From NCBI RefSeq assembly GCF_029207565.1, contig NZ_JANCMW010000018.1, positions 22,127 to 86,126 of the forward strand: DNA of 64,000 nt. Direction: 5' to 3'. Each line of letters starts with the position of its first letter. Position 1 is the stretch's first letter. A program made the translations under genes and the position numbers. This document shows, piece after piece, positions 36,430 through 45,650 of this stretch. This DNA is from Marinobacter iranensis. GTDB lineage: Bacteria > Pseudomonadota > Gammaproteobacteria > Pseudomonadales > Oleiphilaceae. Below the pieces are notes generated by a model. The model had not been told where the DNA came from and made no database searches. It saw only the letters and a program-made list of their open reading frames with translations.

Positions 36430-37140
36430 TCAGGAAGGGGGAGCCAGGGAGGCGATGGCCGTTTCCATTCGCTGATGACAACGGGCCATCAGTTGTGGAA
36501 TGTCCTCGGTGGTGAGCCCTGCTGTCTCCACGGGAGGAAGCACGCAAACGGCCACCGGTTCGCGGCACCCGGACCAGCCCAGGGTGCGGTCATAATACTG
36601 ACTGGCACAGACCATGGTGATGGGGGCGCCGGAGGCTACCGCAGCATGAAAGGCGCCTTTCTTGAAGCCCTGCAGGCCCCGGCCACGGCTGCGGGTGCCT
36701 TCCGGGAATACCCAGAGGCTCTTGCGGTCATGGCTGATGGCCTCACTGGTGGCCTGCATCACCGCGATGGCCTTGTGGGAGCGGCCCCGGTTGAGGATGA
36801 CGTTGCCACCAAGCCAGAATACCTGGCCAAAAAACGGTACCCAGATCAAAGAGGACTTACCCACCGTCACCGTACGGGGTGGAAGCAGGTCGCCCATCAC
36901 GAACAGGTCGTCATTATGCTGGTGGTTGGCAATAACCACGGTTGGCCGGTCCTGCGGCATGTTTTCAGTCCCTTCCAATGGGCGCTCCATCCCCAGGAAG
37001 AAACGGCCCACCCGGGCAACCGCCCACCCCAGCAACCGGTTATTGTCCGGGTTGAACGGCCTGACAGCGTACAGAGCCAGCGCAAACAGACAGATCACTG
37101 GCACCGACAGCCAGGCCAGCAGTTTTCTCAGCATTCCCAT
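36430..37140 (-). CDS. 1-acyl-sn-glycerol-3-phosphate acyltransferase (PlsC-type)
   Basis: A 236-residue membrane-bound enzyme with an N-terminal hydrophobic helix and the acyltransferase HX4D box NHQHNDD, plus the phosphate-binding PEGTRSRGRG. It transfers an acyl group to lysophosphatidic acid in phospholipid synthesis; members may also act on other lysolipids. The start at 37140 gives MGMLRKLLAW and has AGGG upstream. It lies 47 bases after the sortase on the same strand. Confidence 0.87.
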   Translation of the reverse strand: MGMLRKLLAWLSVPVICLFALALYAVRPFNPDNNRLLGWAVARVGRFFLGMERPLEGTENMPQDRPTVVIANHQHNDDLFVMGDLLPPRTVTVGKSSLIWVPFFGQVFWLGGNVILNRGRSHKAIAVMQATSEAISHDRKSLWVFPEGTRSRGRGLQGFKKGAFHAAVASGAPITMVCASQYYDRTLGWSGCREPVAVCVLPPVETAGLTTEDIPQLMARCHQRMETAIASLAPPS

Positions 37141-37187
37141 CGAATACAACCCTGATGCAATTTTTAGCGCACAAGTGTACGCCAAAA

Positions 37188-37799
37188 TCAGGTTCCGGCA
37201 ACAGCCTCCACGGGCAAGGCGCTCCTGGCCTCGTCCGCGGTCACCAGTGACTCGGCTGTAGCCTCTACCACATAGCGTAGCGGACCATTGTTTTCCAGGC
37301 CATCGAAGGGGTAACAGGTCACCAGTAGCAGGGAATCCCGGGGCAACTGCGCGGTGTTGATCTGCTCGTGGCGGCTATCAACCACCCGAATACGGTCGAC
37401 CCGGAAGATGCGCCAATCCCCGTCCCGGCTTTGTAACTGAACCCGGCTTCCGGTTTCCAGATGCTGCAGCCCCCGGAAATGGGTATCCCGGTGGCCGGCG
37501 ATCACCACTGGCCCTGCCTGGCCACCGTTGCCGATCACCTGCCCGGGCCCGAATGCCAGGCTTTCTCCGTGGGCCCCCTCCAGCACAATCAGCGACTGGC
37601 CGGTTTCCGGCAGTGTCAGGCGCGCGACCGGCCAGGTATCCGCCCAGGGCCAGGGCCGGGTTTGCTGCTGACGGGCCTGGCTCTCGGCCCAGGCCAGCTC
37701 CAGAAGTTCCTGCGCCACCAGCGCCTTGAAAGGGATCCACAGACCCACCGCAAGGACGGTGGCAAAGGTGGTTGCCAGCAGGAGGATCAATCGGTTCAT
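37188..37799 (-). CDS. Class GN (marine proteobacterial) sortase
   Basis: A 203-residue transpeptidase of the sortase family, with an N-terminal membrane anchor. Catalytic residues are H103 in IAGHRDTHF, C162 in LLLVTCYPF and a conserved arginine near R175 (PLRYVV). Proteobacterial class GN sortases are dedicated to one substrate encoded alongside. Here its start overlaps the stop of that substrate by four bases. The sortase would join or process the C-terminus of the vWA protein at its PQTAT-like signal. Confidence 0.92.
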   Translation of the reverse strand: MNRLILLLATTFATVLAVGLWIPFKALVAQELLELAWAESQARQQQTRPWPWADTWPVARLTLPETGQSLIVLEGAHGESLAFGPGQVIGNGGQAGPVVIAGHRDTHFRGLQHLETGSRVQLQSRDGDWRIFRVDRIRVVDSRHEQINTAQLPRDSLLLVTCYPFDGLENNGPLRYVVEATAESLVTADEARSALPVEAVAGT

Positions 37800-39952
37800 G
37801 CAAACACCCTCCTCTGCAACAGGGTAATCGCCGCCGAGAACATCAGCCCCACCAGGCCGATGGCGATCAACAGGGGCGACAGGGTGGCGGTCTGGGGATA
37901 ACGCAGCATGGTGCCCTGGCTTCCGGCGGGTAGCAGTGTGGGTACGCTGTCGGCGGCCAGGGTTTCCTCTGCCGGCCGCGATGGGGTTTTGTCCTGCGCC
38001 AGGAAGCTGGTGTATTTCGTCATCAACTGGTATTTCAGCCCCAGGCGTGTCACTTCCGCCTGCGCATCCTCATCAACCTGGCCGGTAAGCCCGCTGTCCA
38101 TCAGACTGTTGATTTTCTGCTTCGCCCAGTGGCGGTGCAGGCCCTTACCGTTGGCGGCCTGGTCCAGGCGCAGCGATTGCTGCCACTGGCTGCCATCCGG
38201 AAGCAGCCCCGACACCTCCAGTTCACCTTTGCCCGGCAACCCGCGCACCACCTGCACCATGGGTTCGCCCCGGAACAGATCACCAATACGGCCAGGGAAA
38301 GCTTCGGTGGTGGCCGTCTGCCCGGGCCAGCTAACCGCGATGTCCGTCAACACCGGCGACTGCATCTTGCCGAACAGTTCATCCAGCGGCCGCGCCACGT
38401 CTGACAGATCACTGATGGCGGTATAGGTTCCACGGCCATAGCGCGCCGCTTCCCGCATGAAGTGCATGTTGGGGGCGGAGCCAATACCCACCGTGAACAG
38501 ACGACTGCTGCCCAGCTTGTTGCTGATCCTGCCAAACAAGGCCGCTTCGTTGCCCACGGCCCCATCGGTAATAAACACCACCTGTCGGACTCTTGCCGCG
38601 GAGGTGTTCTCGCCGTCACCGTGTTTGTCGTCCAGCGCCGCATCCAGAGCCGGCGCCATCTCGGTGCCACCATCGGCATTCAGCCCCTTCACATAGCGAC
38701 GGGCCCGGGCAATGTTGTTGGCGCTGGCCGGCACCGATTCCATGAACAGGGCATGGGTCTGGCTGTTGAACTGGATAACGTTGAAGCGATCATCCGGGCC
38801 CAGGGTATCCAGGCCTCGCAGCAGCGCCTGCCTGGCCTGACGGATGGACTCGCCGGCCATGGAGCCAGAGGTGTCAATCACGAACACCAGTTCCCTTGCC
38901 AGCTGCTGGTCACGGTTCAGACCCGGCACCACCAGGGCCAGCAGGTAGTCCTCGCCCTGCCACTGTTCGTGAAACACTGCGGCGGCCGGCTCCATGCCCC
39001 GGGCCGGTGCCCAACGCACCACCAGGTCACGATCCATCAGTACGGCATCGGATTCCGGCGCCACTTCAACAGTGTTTCCGTTCCAGGTGCTGCTAATCCG
39101 GTGACTGGGGCTGGATACGCGGCTGACCGGCAGGCCAGCGTTGATTTCCAGGGCAATCGTTGCCCGGTGGCTGTCAGGCCCCACATCTTCCGGCAGCACC
39201 GTGAACGGGCTGATCTGGTCCGCATCCGGCACTTGTGTGGTGGGCGTCGCCCAGCCTCCGGACCATTGTGCCGGCCCGTTATCCAGTGCCTGGCCAGGCA
39301 TGTAGCGGGGTGTCAGTGTGGTGGGCAGGCGCAGCTCGAACTCACCGGACTGGTAGCGCACAGCCTGTTGATAGTTCAGCTCCACGGTAATGGTTTCGCC
39401 GGGGGGAATATTCGCCATGCGGGTGGTGAACAGGTTGGGCCGTTGCTGGTCCACGCGGGCTACTTTGCGGCCCTCCTCTTTAGCCTGGGTATACTGGCGC
39501 TTCGCTTCCTGCTTTTCATGGATTTCGCCCACAATCACCCGTTCGCCAGCGGTCATGGTCATGCCGTAGACACTGGCATTTTCCGGCAGCGGGAACACGA
39601 ACACACCCTCCCGCCATTGCTGGCTGGTATTGCGGAAGCTCTGGCGCAAGCGGGTGTCGGCAATCAGCCCGCTGACGGTCACCTTATAGTCCGTGTTAAG
39701 CAGGGTCGCCGAGCCCAGCCGCTGGCCGGCATCATCGACAAAATGGAACTCCCCGGCGCCTTCGTGCCCGGTTTCAGAGGCCTCGGCATACACCGGGTGG
39801 ACAAACAGGAACAGCAAAACCGCCAGCCAAAGGGAAATTCCTTCGAGCCAGCGTCGCGCTCGGGGAGACACCCTCCGCCCCGTCAATCCGGTGTTCCGAT
39901 GCCGGGCATTCACAATGCCCGTTGAAGAGAGTCCCAGGTTGGTCAGCAGCAT
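37796..39952 (-). CDS. Marine proteobacterial sortase target protein (VIT and vWA domains)
   Basis: A 718-residue surface protein. A signal peptide at about 30-55 ends in HPVYAEA. It has an N-terminal VIT domain (starting FHFVDDAGQRLGSATLL), a vWA domain with a complete metal site DTSGSMAGES (MIDAS, near residue 360) and ending with TDGAVGNE. The C-terminus has the sortase signal YPQTATLSP, a hydrophobic helix and an RR tail. This matches the dedicated sortase substrate family. The vWA domain suggests adhesion or matrix binding. The start at 39952 has AAGGAAG upstream. Confidence 0.92.
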   Translation of the reverse strand: MLLTNLGLSSTGIVNARHRNTGLTGRRVSPRARRWLEGISLWLAVLLFLFVHPVYAEASETGHEGAGEFHFVDDAGQRLGSATLLNTDYKVTVSGLIADTRLRQSFRNTSQQWREGVFVFPLPENASVYGMTMTAGERVIVGEIHEKQEAKRQYTQAKEEGRKVARVDQQRPNLFTTRMANIPPGETITVELNYQQAVRYQSGEFELRLPTTLTPRYMPGQALDNGPAQWSGGWATPTTQVPDADQISPFTVLPEDVGPDSHRATIALEINAGLPVSRVSSPSHRISSTWNGNTVEVAPESDAVLMDRDLVVRWAPARGMEPAAAVFHEQWQGEDYLLALVVPGLNRDQQLARELVFVIDTSGSMAGESIRQARQALLRGLDTLGPDDRFNVIQFNSQTHALFMESVPASANNIARARRYVKGLNADGGTEMAPALDAALDDKHGDGENTSAARVRQVVFITDGAVGNEAALFGRISNKLGSSRLFTVGIGSAPNMHFMREAARYGRGTYTAISDLSDVARPLDELFGKMQSPVLTDIAVSWPGQTATTEAFPGRIGDLFRGEPMVQVVRGLPGKGELEVSGLLPDGSQWQQSLRLDQAANGKGLHRHWAKQKINSLMDSGLTGQVDEDAQAEVTRLGLKYQLMTKYTSFLAQDKTPSRPAEETLAADSVPTLLPAGSQGTMLRYPQTATLSPLLIAIGLVGLMFSAAITLLQRRVFA

Positions 39953-40165
39953 CGTTTTGCTTCCTTGTCTCAATGTGGTTGAAAAAGCACGCCTGGTGGC
40001 AACTGGCGACTATTTCAGCCCATGGAAGCGGCGATCCGGTGTCACAATCTGGCGATCCGGCGATGAAAAAATGATGAATTGTGGCAAACCTGCGGCTTTA
40101 CCTTGTTCTGGCCGCAGGCCATGGTTAAATAGGAGCCCGTATTAACAGGGAAATGGCTGCAGGTT

Positions 40166-40867
40166 ATGAAGCGACACATCGTGCTGATTGAAGATGAACC
40201 CGCCATCCGGGAGAACTACCGTGATGCCTTCGAGCGCCGGGGCTACCGGGTGTCCGCCTATGGTGACCGCACCAGTGCCTTCCAGGTATTGCGCACCGCC
40301 CTGCCGGACCTGGCCATTATCGACGTGGGCCTGGGTGACGAGCCCGAAGGCGGCTTTACCCTGTGCCAGGACCTGCGCAGCCTGTCGAAGACCCTGCCGA
40401 TCATCTTCCTGACCGCCCGCGACAGCGACATCGATTCCGTGCACGGCCTGCGACTGGGGGCCGACGACTATGTCACCAAGGACATGAGCATGGACCACCT
40501 GCTGGCTCGCGTAACCGCCCTGCTGCGGCGCGCCGATGCCTGGGCCGAAGCCCTGAAACAGCCAGACGAAGTGGTACACCGGGGCCGGCTGGTGTTGAAT
40601 GTGGACCGGATGACCGCGGAATGGAACGGCCAGCCCATCGACCTGACGGTGACCGAATTCTGGATGCTGCACTCCCTGGTTCAGCACCCGGGCCATGTGC
40701 GCAGCCGTGACCAGTTGATGGAAGCCGCCAGCACGGTACTGGACGACAATACGGTGACCTCCCATATCAAACGGATACGCCGCAAATTCCTGCAGATCGA
40801 TGAGGGCTTCGACGGCATTCACACCGCCTATGGCATGGGTTACCGCTGGAACGCCCATGAGGCCTGA
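40166..40867 (+). CDS. Dedicated sortase-system response regulator PdsR
   Basis: A 233-residue OmpR/PhoB-type regulator. The receiver domain has IEDEPAIRENY, the phosphoacceptor D53 (IIDVGL) and lysine in YVTKDMS; the C-terminal winged helix carries the DNA-binding RSRDQLMEAAS and VTSHIKRIRRKF. It lies divergent from the sortase substrate operon and immediately upstream of the histidine kinase (3-base gap). It is the paired regulator of the proteobacterial dedicated sortase system and probably controls the substrate-sortase operon through the gap at 39953-40165. Confidence 0.9.
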   Translation: MKRHIVLIEDEPAIRENYRDAFERRGYRVSAYGDRTSAFQVLRTALPDLAIIDVGLGDEPEGGFTLCQDLRSLSKTLPIIFLTARDSDIDSVHGLRLGADDYVTKDMSMDHLLARVTALLRRADAWAEALKQPDEVVHRGRLVLNVDRMTAEWNGQPIDLTVTEFWMLHSLVQHPGHVRSRDQLMEAASTVLDDNTVTSHIKRIRRKFLQIDEGFDGIHTAYGMGYRWNAHEA

Positions 40868-40870
40868 GTT

Positions 40871-42883
40871 TTGACCCTTAAACGCCAACTCTTTATCGCC
40901 AGCCTGTTGATGCTGCTGATTCCCTGGGCAGGCCTGCAGTTCGTTCTGGAGCTGGACCAGGCCCTACGGGACCAGGCGGCCCGGCAACTGCAAAGCCAGG
41001 CCGGCCGTACAGCCGGGCTGGCAACCGAGCAGCTGGAGGAAAGCCCGGCCGTTGAACCGGGTACTCGCGTGATTTATGCCGACCTGCTCTCCCGCACGCC
41101 CAACCTGGACGGCTACGGTGACGACTGGCCGGGATACGACGAGGAAGAATCCCGCCAGCAGTGGCAAAGCACCGAAAGAGTCAGCGAAAACAATGGGCCA
41201 GAGCTCTCCTGGCAGGCAGCCGTGAACCGCAATCATCTCTACCTTCTGATCCGCGTCAACGGCAGGACCGCGGACTTTTTCAACCCGGGCAACCCTGGCC
41301 AGCCCCATGACCAGATCGAGCTCTACTTCATTGACGACAGGCAGACAACCCGGCGCCTTATTCGTACCCAGGCGCCAGGTGCCATAAACGCCGTTGAAAC
41401 CGGGCGCGAAGGGTCGACAGACTATCGCATCAGCGGCTACTGGCAAGCTGTCAGCAACGGCTACCAGGCCGAACTGAGAATTCCCCGCCCTGATCCTTCG
41501 TCCCGTTTTGGCTTCCAGGTGACATGGCCTGCAGACGAAACCGATACCACCGGCGACGAACGCGTTGTTGCGGGCCCCGCCTCGGCAAAGCTCGTTACCC
41601 GGCTGCCGCAACTCGAAAACCGGCTTGAGGCAATGATCGCGCCGGGCCAGGGCGCCTGGGTCCTGGAGCCGGACGGATGGGTGATTGCGCGCCAGACCCG
41701 TGACTCTGAAACCAACGAACCAGCGTTCGACAGCCTGAGCCCGCTCCAGATCCTTGAGCGCATCAGCCTGAATGGCCTGCGGGCACTGGTGCGTTTCTAC
41801 CAGCCTGATCCAGTCCCACTGGACGACGAAACCCATCGCATGGAGGCCGGAGGCCTGCCGCCCCAGGGCCTGGTTCGTCATCGGGACGGCGACACCTACA
41901 TGCTGGTGAAGCAGCCCCTGGACGATGGCCGCGTACTGGTGCTGGAAGAATCCCTGGACCAGTTGCTGGCCCTGTCCGGCAGCACACTCGGTTCGGTAAT
42001 TGCCCGCAGCGTGCTGTTGATCATCGGGCTTATGCTGGTGCTGCTGGGGTATGCCAGTTGGCTTTCCTGGCGCATCACCCGCCTGCAAAGGGCAGTGAGT
42101 GCCAGCATTGATGACGATGGCCGCGTTCTGGGTGCCCTGCCGCCTGCCCGGGCAAAAGACGAGCTCGGCGACCTGTCGCGACAGTTCAGCCATATGGTTG
42201 ATCGCCTTCAGGGCTACACGGATTACCTGGAAAGCTTTTCCCGGCGCCTGTCCCACGAACTCAAAACCCCAGTGGCAGTGGTGCGTTCCTCCCTGGAAAA
42301 CCTGGGCCAGACCACGGACCCGGCCGACCAGGCCAGCTACATCGAACGCGCCCGCTCCGCCACCGAACGCCTTAGCCAGATACTGCAGGGCATGAGCGAG
42401 GCAGCCCGGCTGGAACAGAGTTTTGACCATGCCGAGAAAGAAACCTTTGACCTGGCCGAAGTCGCGTCCCAGACCGTCCATGCCTATCAGGCGCTGGACC
42501 CGGACCACCGCATTCACTATTCCGGCCCCGCCAGCGATTGCCCCTGCCACGGCTCCCCGGAACTACTGGTTCAGTTGCTGGACAAGCTGGTGGACAATGC
42601 CCGGGACTTCACGCCGGTGCCGGGCAGGATTGAGGTGCGTCTGCGGCAGGGCCAGAAACAGCTGGAACTGAGTGTGTTCAATGAGGGCTCGTCATTGCCG
42701 GAAAACCTCGCCAGCGATATTTTCAGTCCCTTTGTGTCGATGAGAACCGGCAACCAGGAAGGTCACCTGGGCCAGGGCCTGCTGATCGTGAGGCTGATTG
42801 CCGAACACCACAACGGCCAGGTACTGGCCACCAACGAAGCGGGCGGCGTGCGCTTTACGGTACTATTGCCACCGGTGCCCTGA
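40871..42883 (+). CDS. Dedicated sortase-system histidine kinase PdsS
   Basis: A 670-residue membrane sensor kinase. After an N-terminal membrane helix, a periplasmic region (about 35-370) holds a DOMON/CBM9-like sandwich (NLDGYGDDWPGYD, DQIELYFIDD), suggesting sugar or heme sensing. A second helix at about 375-395 is followed by a HAMP-like linker, the phosphoacceptor H462 in RLSHELKTPVAV, and an HATPase domain with KLVDNARDF and LGQGLLIVRL. The start is TTG, immediately after the regulator stop. It probably acts with PdsR. Confidence 0.9.
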   Translation: MTLKRQLFIASLLMLLIPWAGLQFVLELDQALRDQAARQLQSQAGRTAGLATEQLEESPAVEPGTRVIYADLLSRTPNLDGYGDDWPGYDEEESRQQWQSTERVSENNGPELSWQAAVNRNHLYLLIRVNGRTADFFNPGNPGQPHDQIELYFIDDRQTTRRLIRTQAPGAINAVETGREGSTDYRISGYWQAVSNGYQAELRIPRPDPSSRFGFQVTWPADETDTTGDERVVAGPASAKLVTRLPQLENRLEAMIAPGQGAWVLEPDGWVIARQTRDSETNEPAFDSLSPLQILERISLNGLRALVRFYQPDPVPLDDETHRMEAGGLPPQGLVRHRDGDTYMLVKQPLDDGRVLVLEESLDQLLALSGSTLGSVIARSVLLIIGLMLVLLGYASWLSWRITRLQRAVSASIDDDGRVLGALPPARAKDELGDLSRQFSHMVDRLQGYTDYLESFSRRLSHELKTPVAVVRSSLENLGQTTDPADQASYIERARSATERLSQILQGMSEAARLEQSFDHAEKETFDLAEVASQTVHAYQALDPDHRIHYSGPASDCPCHGSPELLVQLLDKLVDNARDFTPVPGRIEVRLRQGQKQLELSVFNEGSSLPENLASDIFSPFVSMRTGNQEGHLGQGLLIVRLIAEHHNGQVLATNEAGGVRFTVLLPPVP

Positions 42884-43011
42884 GCCCCCGGCACCCCGAC
42901 AAGAGTCGTAAGCCACAAGTCGCCTTTCGGGATACCGCAAGACCCTTTAATGTTCATGTTCAGCCTGACACTGAAAATCGCCGGCCCACATCGCCGTCAG
43001 AGGAACACACC

Positions 43012-44322
43012 TTGAACCGCCTGCTTGACCAGTTGGATCTGCACCCCCTCCGGGCAGAACTCTACAACGAACTCCACTCCCGGCCGTTCCACGTGCTGCC
43101 CTGCCCGGCACAGGTTACCCATATCGCCTTGCTGACCACGCCAGAGCAGCGTGCCGCCCAGTTCCGGCACTGGCAGGACCTGCATATCATGCTGGGAGAA
43201 CCGGAACCCCTTGAGGATGTCAGCTGCTACGAAGCTACCTTCGGCTCCCTCCGTATCCGCCGTGAAATGCACATGGAGTTTGCGTCCTACACCTTTATCA
43301 ACCTGGGCGCCGGGAACGATCACCAGCCGTTTCAGGGCACCGGCATCTCATCCTTGCCCAAGGGATGGCTCGAAAAGCTTACTGGCACCGTGGTGGCCGC
43401 TTTTCACATTGACATGCAACAGGCCACCAATGGCCCGGAAACCGACCTGGCGCAGATCCGCCACTGGTTCGAGGGCGAACGGCTGGTGGGCAGCAGCCCC
43501 TGGGAAGGCAAGGCGCGTGTCTGGGGAACGTTCAAGCTTCATAGCGACGGCTTTGGCCGTTTCATGGTGCTCAACCGGGACATGTCCGACAGCCAGCTTG
43601 GCCGCCTGACCCAGCGCCTGATGGAAATCGAGACCTACCGCCTGATGTCATTGCTGGCATTGCCACTGGCGCGGGAAATGACACCCGACCTGAACGACAT
43701 GGACCAGCAACTGGCGGTGATCACCCAGTCCCTGGCCGATCACCAGGACATCAACGAACGGGAGGTGCTGGCGGACCTGACCAACATCGCGGCACGTATC
43801 GAGGCCTTCCGCGCCCACTCCACCTTCCGTTTCTCCGCCACCCGCGCCTATCACCAACTGGTGCTGACGCGCCTGGACGAACTGCGGGAGGACGAGCTCT
43901 CCGGGCACCTCACCATCACCGAATTCATGACCCGGCGGCTGACACCGGCGGTGGAAACCTGTGAATCGGTCAAGGACCGCCTGGAAGACCTGTCCCGGCG
44001 GGTGGACCGCGCCTCGGATATGATGCGCACGCGGGTGGAGCTGGCGATCCAGAGTCAGAACCAGCAACTATTAAGCTCCATGGACCGGCGTTCGAAAATA
44101 CAGTTGATGATGCAGCACACCGTGGAGGGACTTTCCGTGGTGGCCATCAGTTACTACCTGGTCGGGCTGCTGAAACTGGCACTGGATTCGGCCCATGATG
44201 CCGGTTTTGATTTCAACAAGTCGCTGGTGCTCGGCCTTGCCATACCGGTCGTGATGGGCCTGGTGTTCTTCGGGGTACGGCTGGTTCACCGCCGTTTTAT
44301 CAAACTGGCACGGCAGCAGTAG
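43012..44322 (+). CDS. DUF3422 family membrane protein
   Basis: A 436-residue protein that matches DUF3422 along its length, starting LYNELHSRPFHVLPCPAQVTH. The C-terminal part has a coiled helix region and two hydrophobic helices ending RLVHRRFIKLARQQ. These resemble the CorA-like trimeric end, but function is unknown. It begins with TTG, preceded by AGAGGA at the right spacing. Confidence 0.85.
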   Translation: MNRLLDQLDLHPLRAELYNELHSRPFHVLPCPAQVTHIALLTTPEQRAAQFRHWQDLHIMLGEPEPLEDVSCYEATFGSLRIRREMHMEFASYTFINLGAGNDHQPFQGTGISSLPKGWLEKLTGTVVAAFHIDMQQATNGPETDLAQIRHWFEGERLVGSSPWEGKARVWGTFKLHSDGFGRFMVLNRDMSDSQLGRLTQRLMEIETYRLMSLLALPLAREMTPDLNDMDQQLAVITQSLADHQDINEREVLADLTNIAARIEAFRAHSTFRFSATRAYHQLVLTRLDELREDELSGHLTITEFMTRRLTPAVETCESVKDRLEDLSRRVDRASDMMRTRVELAIQSQNQQLLSSMDRRSKIQLMMQHTVEGLSVVAISYYLVGLLKLALDSAHDAGFDFNKSLVLGLAIPVVMGLVFFGVRLVHRRFIKLARQQ

Positions 44323-44330
44323 CCCGCCTC

Positions 44331-45119
44331 CTAGCCACCAAAGGCTTCAGTGTCGCCGGCAAACTGGCGGTAGAACTGCTGTGCCGTACGCCCATTGCGG
44401 GCGCCGCGGCTGGTGGCGAAACGGATGGCTTCCCGGTGCAACGCCTCGCGATCCCCCACCTGGGGAAACAGCGCATCAATGGCCTGCAGGTAAACATCCT
44501 GGGGAAAGCCATAGAACGACAACTGCAAGCCAAACCGGTCGGCCAGGGAAACCTGCTCCTCTATGGCCTCCGCCGGGTGCAACTCGCCCCCGCGCATCTC
44601 GCTTTTCAGGTTGTCGTCCATGAACTCCGGCATCAGGTGGCGGCGGTTGGAGGTGGCATAGACCCGCACGTTTTCAGGCGGCAGTTCCAGCGAGCCTTCC
44701 AGCACACTTTTCAGCGCTTTGTAGCCGGACTCCCCCACCTCGAAGGAGAGATCGTCGCAAAAAATCACGAAGCGCCAGGGCAGCCCGGCAATATCGTCGA
44801 CAATTTCCGGCAGGTTCACGAGGTCGTCCTTGTCCACCTCGATCATGCGCAGGCCCTGGCCCTGGTAACGGTTCAGCAGTGCCTTGATCAGCGATGACTT
44901 TCCCGTGCCCCGGGCACCCCAGAGCAGGGCATTATTCGAGGGCTCGCCAGCGAGGAAGCGTTCGGTGTTACGGGCCAGTGCCTGCTGCTGTCGGCCGATG
45001 CCGGTCAGGTCATTCCAGCCCACCGGGTCCAGCCGACGGATGGCCCGCAGCCCCTGGCGATGGCGGCGCCACACGGCGGCCGGCGTCTTTTCCCAGTCGA
45101 TGGATTGGTCGGTCGCCAT
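44331..45119 (-). CDS. DUF815 family AAA ATPase
   Basis: A 262-residue ATP-binding protein. Walker A is GARGTGKSSLIKA, Walker B is FVIFCDDLSFE, sensor 1 is VYATSNRRHL. The whole fits DUF815, an AAA group with unknown substrates. The start at 45119 has AGGAAA upstream and was preferred to 45182. It is convergent with the DUF3422 gene by eight bases and divergent from mgsA. Confidence 0.87.
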   Translation of the reverse strand: MATDQSIDWEKTPAAVWRRHRQGLRAIRRLDPVGWNDLTGIGRQQQALARNTERFLAGEPSNNALLWGARGTGKSSLIKALLNRYQGQGLRMIEVDKDDLVNLPEIVDDIAGLPWRFVIFCDDLSFEVGESGYKALKSVLEGSLELPPENVRVYATSNRRHLMPEFMDDNLKSEMRGGELHPAEAIEEQVSLADRFGLQLSFYGFPQDVYLQAIDALFPQVGDREALHREAIRFATSRGARNGRTAQQFYRQFAGDTEAFGG

Positions 45120-45209
45120 AACACTTATTTCCTGTTCCGCGTTTATGATGAATATGAAACACTGGAGCCCGATACCGGACATTACCCCAAAAAGGAGACT
45201 TTACCGCAA

Positions 45210-45650
45210 ATGGCCGTTAAATCCGTCGCCCTCGTCGCCCACGACAACAAGAAGAAAGAACTGGTGGACTGGGTTGCCGAAAACCAGACCCGCTTCGCCT
45301 CCCTGCGGCTCTACGCCTCCGGCACCACCGGCCGGCTGCTGAAGGAGAATCTGGGGCGGGATGATATTGTATGCCTGCTCAGCGGCCCACTCGGGGGCGA
45401 CCAGCAGATCGGCGCCAAGATCGCGGAGGGGGAGATCGACCTGCTGGTGTTCTTCTGGGATCCGCTGGAGCCCCAGCCCCACGACCCGGACATCAAGGCC
45501 CTGCTGCGCATCGCGGCGTTGTGGAACATTCCCGTGGCCTGCAACCGCGCCACCGCCGAGTTCATCCTCACGTCCGCCTACATGACCGACGACCAGCACC
45601 AGCCAAAAAAGCCGGACTTCTCAAGCTACACCGGCCGCTCTGTCAGCTGA
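45210..45650 (+). CDS. mgsA: Methylglyoxal synthase
   Basis: A 146-residue enzyme converting dihydroxyacetone phosphate into methylglyoxal and phosphate. Signatures are VALVAHDNKKKELVDW, ASGTTGRLL for phosphate binding, and LSGPLGGDQQIGAKIAEG which holds the catalytic aspartate, then FFWDPLEPQPHDPDI. The AAAGGAGA ribosome site fixes the start. Its last bases overlap the convergent spermidine synthase-like gene. Confidence 0.95.
   Translation: MAVKSVALVAHDNKKKELVDWVAENQTRFASLRLYASGTTGRLLKENLGRDDIVCLLSGPLGGDQQIGAKIAEGEIDLLVFFWDPLEPQPHDPDIKALLRIAALWNIPVACNRATAEFILTSAYMTDDQHQPKKPDFSSYTGRSVS

Noticed and set aside
38462..39925. Open frame of 487 codons on the plus strand across the sortase substrate
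   Set aside because: Antisense to a clear VIT/vWA protein, with no family features.
40964..42550. Open frame of 528 codons on the minus strand across the histidine kinase
   Set aside because: Antisense to complete HisKA/HATPase motifs; translation is low-complexity and family-less.
45643..45650. Eight-base convergent overlap of mgsA and the spermidine-synthase-like gene
   Set aside because: Short tail overlaps are common in compact genomes; nothing suggests antisense control.
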